From Lepus europaeus (taxonomy: Eukaryota > Chordata > Mammalia > Lagomorpha > Leporidae): a stretch of 64,000 nt of DNA. Under the pieces are notes generated by a model. It had not been told where the DNA came from and made no database searches. It saw only the letters and a list, made by a program, of their open reading frames with translations. How positions within the stretch are numbered: the first letter of the stretch is position 1; every line of letters starts with the position of its first letter. The position numbers and the translations under genes are program-made. Where the stretch lies: contig NC_084850.1 in the NCBI RefSeq assembly GCF_033115175.1, positions 100,999,439 through 101,063,438 on the forward strand. Reading direction: 5' to 3'. Below, one piece after another: positions 11,601 to 20,600 of the stretch.

Positions 11601-14600
11601 GGCATGTCTTTCCATTTCTTTCTGTCTCCTTCAATTTTTTTCATCAATGATTTGTATTTTTCTTTATTTTATTTATTTATTTTTTTTTTTAATTTTTTTG
11701 ACAGGCAGAGTAGACAGTGAGAGAGAGAGACAGAGAGAAAGGTCTTCCTTTTGCCGTTGGTTCACCCTCCAATGGCCGCCGCGGTAGGCGTGCTGCGGCC
11801 GGCGCACCGCGCTGTTCCGATGGCAGGAGCCAGGTGCTTCTCCTGGTCTCCCATGGGGTGCAGGGCCCAAGCACTTGGGCCATCCTCCACTGCACTCCCG
11901 GGCCACAGCAGAGAGCTGGCCTGGAAGAGGGGTAACCGTGACAGGATCGGTGCCCCGACCGGGACTAGAACCCGGTGTGCCGGCGCCGCAAGGCGGAGGA
12001 TTAGCCTAGTGAGCCGCGGCGCCGGCCGATTTGTATTTTTCATTGTAGAAATTTTTCACCTCATGAGTAAAATTTATTTCTTGGCCGGCGCCGTGGCTCA
12101 ACAGGCTAATCCTCCGCCTTGCGGCGCTGGCACACCGGGTTCTAGTCCCAGTCGGGGCGCTGGATTCTATCCCGGTTGCCCCTCTTCCAGGCCAGCTCTC
12201 TGCTATGGCCCCAGAAGGCAGTGGAGGATGGCCCAAGTCCTTGGGCCCTGCACCCGCATGGGAGACCAGGAGAAGCACCTGGCTCCTGGCTTCGGATCAG
12301 CGAGATGCGCCAGCCGCAGCGGCCATTGGAGGGTGAACCAACGGCAAAAAGGAAGACCTTCCTTTCTCTCTCTCTCACTATCCATTCTGCCTGTCAAAAA
12401 GAAAAAAAATTATTTCTTGGGTGTTTTTTGTTGTTATTTTTTGGTAACTATTGGAAATTAGTTTGCTTTCTTGATTTCTTTTCTGGTTTATTCACTGTTG
12501 GTGTATAACAGTGCTACTGATTTTTGCATATTGACTTTGTATTCTGTAACTTTGTGTTCATCATGGTTTTTTGTTGTTGATGTGTCCTTGTCTAGTCTTG
12601 GTATAAGAGGAATAATGGATGGAGCCAGTGTTGTGGTGCAGCAGGTTAAGCCGCTGCCTGCAGTACTGGCATCCCATATGGGCACCCAAGTGCCAGCTGC
12701 TCCACTTCCTACTGAGCTCCCTGCTAATGTGCCTGGAGAAGCAGCAGAAGATGGCCATGTGCTTGGGCCCCTGCCACCCACCTGGGAGATCAGGATGAAG
12801 CTCCTGGCTCCTAGATTCAGCCTGGCCCAGCCTGGTAGTAGCCATTTAGGGAGTGAACCAGTACGTAGAAGATCTCTCTCTCTCTCTGTAATTCTGACTT
12901 TCATAAGTCTTTAAAAAAAAAAGAGTAGTGCTGGCTTCATAGAATGAGTTTGGAAGAATTCCCTCTTCTGTTTTTTGAAATAATTTAAGGAGTGGTAGTA
13001 ATGCTTCGTTAAGTGTTTGGTACAATTCCATAGAGCCATCTGTTCTTGAGTTTTTAAAAATATCTATTTTTCATATATTTGAAAGGCAGAGTGGAAAGAG
13101 AGAGAGAGAGAAAGAGATCTTTCATCTGCTGCTTTACTTTCCAAATGCCTATAATGCCAGCCAGGGCTGGGCCAGGCTGAAGCCAGGAGCCCAGAACTCT
13201 ATCCAAGTCTCCCAAGCAGATGGCAAGGGTCCAAGCACTTGAACCATCATATGCTGCCTCCAGAATACATTAGCAGGAAGCTGGATTGGAAGCAGAGTAG
13301 CCAGGAGTCCTCAAACCAGCACTCGAGATGGACGTGAACGTCCCAAGCAGTGGCTTAACCCTCTGTGCCACAACACTGGTCTTGTGTACTTTTCTTTATG
13401 GGAGACCTTTTATTACTGATTCAATCTCATTACTCATTACTGATCTGTTTAGGCATTCTGTTTCTTCATGATTTGATCTTGGTAAGGTGTATGTATCAAG
13501 AAATTTGTACATTTTTTTCTAGGTTATCAAATTTGTTGCTGTATAATTGTTCATAATATTCTGAAACAATTCCTTATTTCTGTGGTATCAGTCCTAAAGT
13601 TTCCATTTTCATTGCTGATTTTATGTATTTGAATCTTCTGTCAGTCTAGCCAAGGGTTTGTCAATTTTGTTTTTTTTTTAAGATTTATTTTTATTTATTT
13701 GAAAGAGTTACAGAGAGAGGTAGAGCCAGAGAGATAGAGAGAGGTCTTCCAACTGCTGGTTCACTTTCCAAAATGGCTGCAATGACTGGGGCTGGTCCAG
13801 CCCGAAGCCAGGAGCCAGGAGCTTCCTCTGGGTCTCCCACGCAGGTACAAGGGCCCAAGGACTTGAACCATCTTCTACTGCTTTCCCAGGCACATTAACA
13901 GGGAGCTGGATCAGAAGTGGAGCATCCGGGACTACAAACCGGCACCCATGGGGTGCTGGCACTGTAGGCCAGGGCTTTAACCTGCTGCGCCGCAGTGCCG
14001 GCCCTAATTTTGTTTAAGAACAACCTCCTTTCCTTTCCTTTCTTTCTTTTTTTGACAGAGTGGATAGTGAGAGAGAGAGAGACAGAGAGAAAGGTCTTCC
14101 TTTGCCGTTGGTTCACCCTCCAGTGGCTGCCGCGGCTGGCGCACCGCGCTGATCCGAAGGCAGGAGCCAGGTGCTTCTCCTGGTCTCCCATAGGGTGCAG
14201 GGCCCAAGCACTTGGGCCATCCTCCACTGCCTTCCTGGGCCACAGCAGAGAGCTGGCCTGGAAGAGGGGCAACCGGGACAGAATCCGGTGCCCCGACCGG
14301 GACTAGAACCTGGTGTGCTGGCACCGCAGGCGGAGGATTAGCCTAGTGAGCCGCGGCACCGGCCCTCCTTTCCTTTCCTTCTATTTCCCTCCTCCCGTTT
14401 CTTCCTCTCTTCCTTTCTTTCACAGAGTAACAGAGAAGGAAAGACAGATCTTCTATCCACTGTTTGACTCCCCAAATACCCAAATACCCTGGGGCTGGGC
14501 CTATGCAAAGCTGGGAGCCAGGAACTCAATCCAGGTTTCCTATGTAGACAACAGAGACTCAACTACCCAAGCCACAGTCTGCTGCCCACCCATGGTTCTC

Positions 14601-17600
14601 ATTAGTAGGAAGCTGTAATGGAGACTGGAGTAGGAACTTGAACCCAGGCACTCCAATATGGGATGCAGGCACCCCAAGCAGCATTTCAACTATTGCACCA
14701 AATGCCTGCTCTCTACATTTTGTATTTTTACTGTCCCATTTTAACTCTCTATATTGCCTTGTCTCAAGATTTTAATGTAGTTTCTATTTTTTTTGACAGA
14801 TAGAGTTAGTGAGAAAGAAAGAGACAGAGAGAAAGGTCTTCCTTTCACTGGTTCACCCCCCAAATGGCCACCATGGCCGGTGCTACACCAATCTGAAGCC
14901 AGGAGCCAGGTGCTTCCTCCTGGTCTCCCATGCAGGTGCAGGGCCCAAGCACCTGGGCCATCCTCCACTGCCTTCCCAGGCCACAGCAGAGAGCTGGACT
15001 GGAAGAGGAGCAACTGGAACTAGAACCTGGTGCCCATATGGAATACCGGCACCACAGGCGGAGGATTAACCAAGTGAGCCACGGTGTCGGCCCCAATGTA
15101 GTTTCTATTTTTTAGTTGTTTGGTTTTAAGTCTTTACACTAACATAGGAGTGATGCATGCTGTTTGCAATATTAGAATATCCTGAGTTTGTTCATATTGT
15201 TACTTTTTGAATTTTCTACCTTATGATGTTTTATTCATATTTATTAGCATCCATTTGAAGAACTCCCTTTAGCATTTCTTGGTTTTTAAGATTTATTCAT
15301 TTATTGGGCCGGCGCCGCAGCTCACTAGGCTAATCCTCCGCCTTGCGGCGCCGGCACACCAGGTTCTAGTCCCGGTCGGGGCACCGATCCTGTCCCGGTT
15401 GCCCCTCTTCCAGGCCAGCTCTCTGCTGTGGCCAGGGAGTGCAGTGGAGGATGGCCCAAGTGCTTGGGCCCTGCACTCCATGGGAGACCAGGAGAAGCAC
15501 CTGGCTCCTGCCATTGGAACAGCGCGGTGCGCCGGCCGCAGCGCGCCAACCGCGGCGGCCATTGGAGGGTGAACCAACGGCAAAAGGAAGACCTTTCTCT
15601 CTGTCTCTCTCTCTCACTATCCACTCTGCCTGTCAAAAAAAAAAGATTTATTCATTTATTTGGAAGTCAGAGTTACACACAGAGAGAAGGAGAGGCGGAA
15701 GGGGGTCTTCCATCCGGTGGTTCACTCCCCAGTTGGCTGCAATGGTTGGAGCTGTGCTATCTGAAGCCAGGAGCTAGGAGCTTCCTTTGGGTCTTCCACA
15801 TGGGTGCAGGGGCCCCAGGACTTGGGCCATCTTCTACTGCTTTTCCAGACCACAGCAGAGAGCTGGATCAGAAGTGGAGCAGCCGGGACTTGAACCGGCG
15901 CCTATATGGGATGCCAGCACTGGACACGGCAGCTTTACCTGCTACACCACAGAGCCAGACCTCTAATTTATTTATTTTTTAAAGATTTATTTTATTTATT
16001 TGACAGTCAGAGTTACAGAGAGAGAGGGAGAGAGGTCTTCCATCCGATGGTTCACTCCCCAATTGGTCGCAACGGCCGGAGCTGTGCCAGTCCAAAGCCG
16101 GAAGCCAGGAGCTTCTTCCAGGTCTCCCACATGGGTGCAGGGGCCCGAGGACTTGGGCCATATTCTACTGATTTTCGAGGCCATAGCAGAGAGCTGGATC
16201 GGAAGTGGAACAGCCGGGACTCGAACCAGCGCCCATATGGGATGCCGACACTTCAGGCCAGGGCGTTAACCCGCTGCGCCACAGTCCCGGCCCACCCCTA
16301 ATTTATTTTTTAAGGAATGCAAATTTCATAAGTACAGCTTTATGAATATAGTTATTCTTCCAAGCATACCCGCCCTCCCACCCACACTCCCACTCCCACT
16401 TCTCCTCCTCCTCCTCCCTTCCCCATTCCCAGTTCCATTCTCCACTGAGATCCGTTTTCAATTAACTTTGTATACAGAAGACCAACTCTATTTTTTTTTT
16501 ATTTATTTATTTATTTTTTTTTATTTTTATTTATTTATTTTTTTTTTTGACAGGCAGAGTGGACAGTGAGAGACAGAGACAGAGAGAAAGGTCTTCCTTT
16601 TGCCGTTGGTTCACCCTCCAATGGCCGCCGCGGTAGCGCGCTGCGGCCGGCGCACCGCGCTGTTCCGATGGCAGGAGCCAGGTGTTTATCCTGGTCTCCC
16701 ATGGGGTGCAGGGCCCAAGCACTTGGGCCATCCTCCACTGCACTCCCTGGCCACAGCAGAGAGCTGGCCTGGAGAGGGGCAACCGGGACAGGATCGGTGC
16801 CCCGACCGGGACTAGAACCCGGTGTGCCGGCGCCGCTAGGCGGAGGATTAGCCTATTGAGCCGCGGCGCCGGCCAAGAAGACCAACTCTATACTAAGTAA
16901 AGATTTCAACTATTTGCACACAAACACACACACACAAACTGAGAGCCAGTGTTACAGTTATCTCACATAATACCACTCATTGAGGACAGAGGTCCTGCGT
17001 GGGGAGTTAGTGCACAGTGACTCCTGTTGTTAATTGAATAATGAACACTCTTATGTATGATGTCAGTGACAACCTGAGGCTCTTGACATGAGCTGCCTAG
17101 GCTATGGGAGCCTTTTGAATCCACAAACTCCTTGAGTATTTATACAAGGCCATAAACAAAGTAAAAGTTCTCTTCTCCCTTCAGAGAAAAGTACATCCTT
17201 CTCTGATGGCCCCTGCTTTCCACTGGGGTCTCACTCACAGAGATCCTTCATGCAGAACATTTTTTGCCACAGTGTCTTGGCTTTCCATGCCTGAAATCCT
17301 TTAGCATTTCTTGTAACATAGGTCTGGTGGTGATAAATTTCTTAGCTTTTGTTAGTCTGGAAATGTTCTTAACTCTCCCTCATATCTGAGGAATAGCTTT
17401 GCTGGGTACAATAGTGGCTAGAAATTTTTTTTTCCTTTAATATTCCAAAAATCTCATCCTATTCCCTCCTGGTCTGCAAGGTTTCTGCTGAGAAGTCTGC
17501 GGCCAGGGATACTGGGACCCTTTTATGTGTGTGGTTTCTTTCTCCTTGCTACTTTGAGAATTCTCTATCTTAAACCTTGCAGAGCTTCATGAATATGTCT

Positions 17601-20600
17601 TGTGGTACTCGGATTGGGTTGAAGCTGATTGGTAACCTTTGACCTTCCTGTGCCTGGAGAGTCATATGTTTCTCTGGATTTGGGGAGTTTCCTGATATTA
17701 TCTTTTTTATTTATTCTTTCTACTCCTTTGACATTCTCAAGTTCTTCTTGAGCCTCAATCACTTGGCTATTTGCTTTTTCATGTATTTCAAAGTTCTCAT
17801 AAACTTTCTTCATTTCCCTTGATTGTTTGTTTCTCCAACTGTGTATCTTCAAATTGCCTGTGTTTGAGCTCACTGATTCTTCTGTTTGATCTTTTCTGCT
17901 ACTGATGCCTTTTATCGTGTATTTTTTAAAGATTTATTTATATACTTAAAAATTGAGTTAGAAGGAAAGAGAATGAAAGAGAGAGAGATTGATCTTCCAT
18001 CTACTGGTTCACTCCCGCAGATGGCTGCAGTGTCCAGGTTGAAGTCAGGAGCTTCGTCTGGGTCTCCCACGTGGGTAGCAAGGGCCTGACCTCTTGGGCC
18101 ATCTTCCGCTGCTTTTCCCAGGCCATTAGCAGGGAGCTGGTTTGCAAGTGGAGCAGCCAGGACATGAACTGATGCCCATGTGGGATGCTGGTATCACAGT
18201 CGGCAGCTTTACCCCCTACGCCACAACACCGGCCCCTCTGTCGTGTTTTTAATTTTCTTTACTATTCAGTTGAATGATTTCTTTTTTCCTTTTGGTAAGA
18301 GGAAAGAATTGACTTCAAGAAGCTGGCAGTCTTGAGGAAATCCAAAATGTGCTCTTCCCACCCAACAAGCCAGCAAGAAGGGTTTTTAAAGGGAAAGAGG
18401 TAGCTGTGGGGGAGGTTAGGGGAAAAAAAAAAGAGTCCAGTCAATTGATAATTAGGCAGATTTTTCAGGTTTTGCTCCGATGGTCATCTGGTCATCTGGG
18501 AAATCCAGGGCTACAGTCAGGTAGAGGCTCTCTGGGGCTCGTCATCAGGCAGGTGAGTGAGGTGGGGGCTTTCTTCTTCAACGGGTGGGAGGTCTCCCAT
18601 TCCAGTCATTGCTTCTGAGCAGAGCTGTCCAGGCAGCCTTCTTGAGGGCTCCTGTGGTGAGGGAGGTTCCCAGAGTGGCACAGGCTGAGCCACCTGGGGC
18701 CTGTCTCAGTGGCAGCCTGGCGGCAGGGGTGGGGGTGGGGGTGGGGGTGGGTGTGTACTGTCAGTTGAAGGATTTCTGTTTAATTATTTCCCTGTCTCCG
18801 GCACGTCTCTGTTAGAGTATTGAATTATTTCTCTGTGTTCTCTCTACATTCATTGAGCTTCCTTAAAAAGCTATAAAACAGCTATTTTTTTTTTGTGGTG
18901 GGCCCAATACTGGGATTCAAGTCTCAAGATTAGACTAAATTCCATCTTCCTGCCCAAAGTGGGAGGTGTTGCTCCCCATGCTGAACTACTTGGAGATAGG
19001 GGGTGGGTAATCTGGGCAACGCTTTCCTTCTTGAATTCTTTTTTTTTCAAAGATTTATTTTATTTATTTATTTGTAAGAGTTAGAGAGAGAGGAAGAGAC
19101 AGACAGAGAGAGGGGTCTTCATCCACTGGTTCACTCTCCAGATGGCTGCAACAGCCAGAGCATTGATCGAAGCCAGGTGCTTCTTCTGGGTTTCACACAT
19201 GGCTATCTTTTACTGCTTTTTTTTAATTTTTTTTTTGACAGGCAGAGTGGATAGTGAGAGAGAGACAGAGAGAAAGGTCTTCCTTTTTGCCGTTGGTTCA
19301 CCCTCCAATGGCCGCTGCGGCCAGCACATAGTGCTGATCCGAAGCCAGGAGCCAGGTGCTTCTCCTGGTCTCCCAAGCGGGTGCAGGGCCCAAGGACTTG
19401 GGCCATCCTCCACTGCCTTCCCAGGCCACAGCAGAGAGCTGGCCTGGAAGAGGGGCAACCGGGATAGAATCCGGTGCCCCAACCGGACTAGAACCCGGTG
19501 TGCCGGCGCCGCAAGGAGGAGGATTAGCCTGTTAAGCCACGGTGTGCCAGCCACACATGACTATCTTTTACTGCTTTCCCAGGCACATTAGCAGGGAGCT
19601 GGATCGAAAGTGGAACAGCCAGGAGTTGAACCAGCACTCGGATATGGATGCTGGCATTGCAAATGGTGACTTAGCCCGCTGCGCCACAGCACCAGCCCTG
19701 CAAATAGCTTTCAAATTAGTGTTTCTCTGGGGAGGTGATCACCAGAGTGTCTTATTCAGTCTGTTCCACCCTCCTTTCAGGTTTCATAGTTTGAAATATT
19801 TGCATCTACATAATGAGATATCTTGGAGATGAGACCCAAGTCTAAACGTGAACACCTGGGTTTGCCTTGGGGCGCAGTGGGTTAAGCCACTGTCTGCTAT
19901 ACCAGCATCCCATATGGGCACTGGTTTGAGTCCCAGCTGCTCCACTTCCCATCCAGCTCCCTGCAATGCATCTGGGAAAGCAGTGGAAGATGATCTGGGT
20001 GCCTGGGCTCCTGCACCCTGATAGGGACCTAGGTGGAGTTCCAGGCCCAGTTGTGGCAGCCATTTGGGGAGTGATCCAGCAGATGGAAGATATATATATC
20101 TCTCTCTCTGTCTTTCAAATAAATAAATCTTTTAAAAATAAAGGAAAAAATGAAATCTGCATATGTTTTGTATATACCATATACACATAGTATGAAGGGT
20201 TTATGCAGTATCTTTAGTGCACCTGCATTTTGACCATAACTTGTCACATGAGGTCAGGTGTAGAATTCTCCACTTTGTCACACCATGTTGGTGGTCAAGA
20301 AAGTTTTAGGTTTTGGAATATTTCAGAATTGTGGATTAGGGCTATTCAACCTGTGTCTTGTTTTTTAAAAAATGTATTTATCTGATAGGCAGAGATAGAG
20401 TGTGTGATCCCATCTGCTGGTTCACTCCCCAAATGCCCGCAACAGCCAGGTCAAGGCCAAAGACAGGAATTGGGAGCTCCAGCCAGGTCTCCCGTGTGTG
20501 TGGCCAACCGGTATCATATCATTATTCCCCAGCTTTCCTGACTTGTTGTCTTCTCCCTGAAACCCAGATTAGAATTCCAGCTCCATGTTGTGATTATGAA

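Larger units (their letters stand above)
15282..17297 (-). mobile_element. Younger rabbit-type L1, 5'-truncated, inside the old L1
   Basis: The old L1 is interrupted between two perfect copies of cctttagcatttcttg (15266-15281 and 17298-17313). The insert is the 3' end of a lagomorph L1 in antisense orientation. It has a T-rich tail (15282-15305, about 15962-15973 and 16294-16315), then the gtacagctttatgaatatag 3' UTR end, a pyrimidine-rich stretch near 16365-16430, and agaccaactctatactaagt. Three or four SINEs later entered it. Only non-coding 3' sequence is left of the stretch I can read; it is truncated near 17297. Confidence 0.8.
6509..18330 (-). mobile_element. Old L1 (L1M-type), antisense to TIMM17B, shattered by later insertions
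   Basis: Pieces of one antisense LINE-1 run in order between SINEs: 3' UTR at 6509-6849, 3' end of ORF2 at 7813-8151 and 8461-8536, then ORF2 at 9203-9272, 9602-9788, 10123-10296, 10531-10618, 10898-11216, 11571-11661, 12041-12083, 12409-12617, 12923-13053 and 13382-13670. The 5' portion follows at about 14714-14793, 15114-15281, 17298-17923 and 18235 to about 18330. The marker gatagggattgcattgaatc near 11166 is antisense ORF2. No open frame survives. The right limit is uncertain. Confidence 0.75.

Noticed and set aside
11751-12461. Many 60-245-codon frames with recurring LGPSST or QVLGPL peptides
   Set aside because: They are translations of SINEs and recur at every copy on both strands.
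17565-17873. A 102-codon minus-strand frame with [14 protein letters not shown]-like sequence
   Set aside because: It lies in the 5' part of the old antisense L1 and is a decayed L1 remnant, not a host gene.
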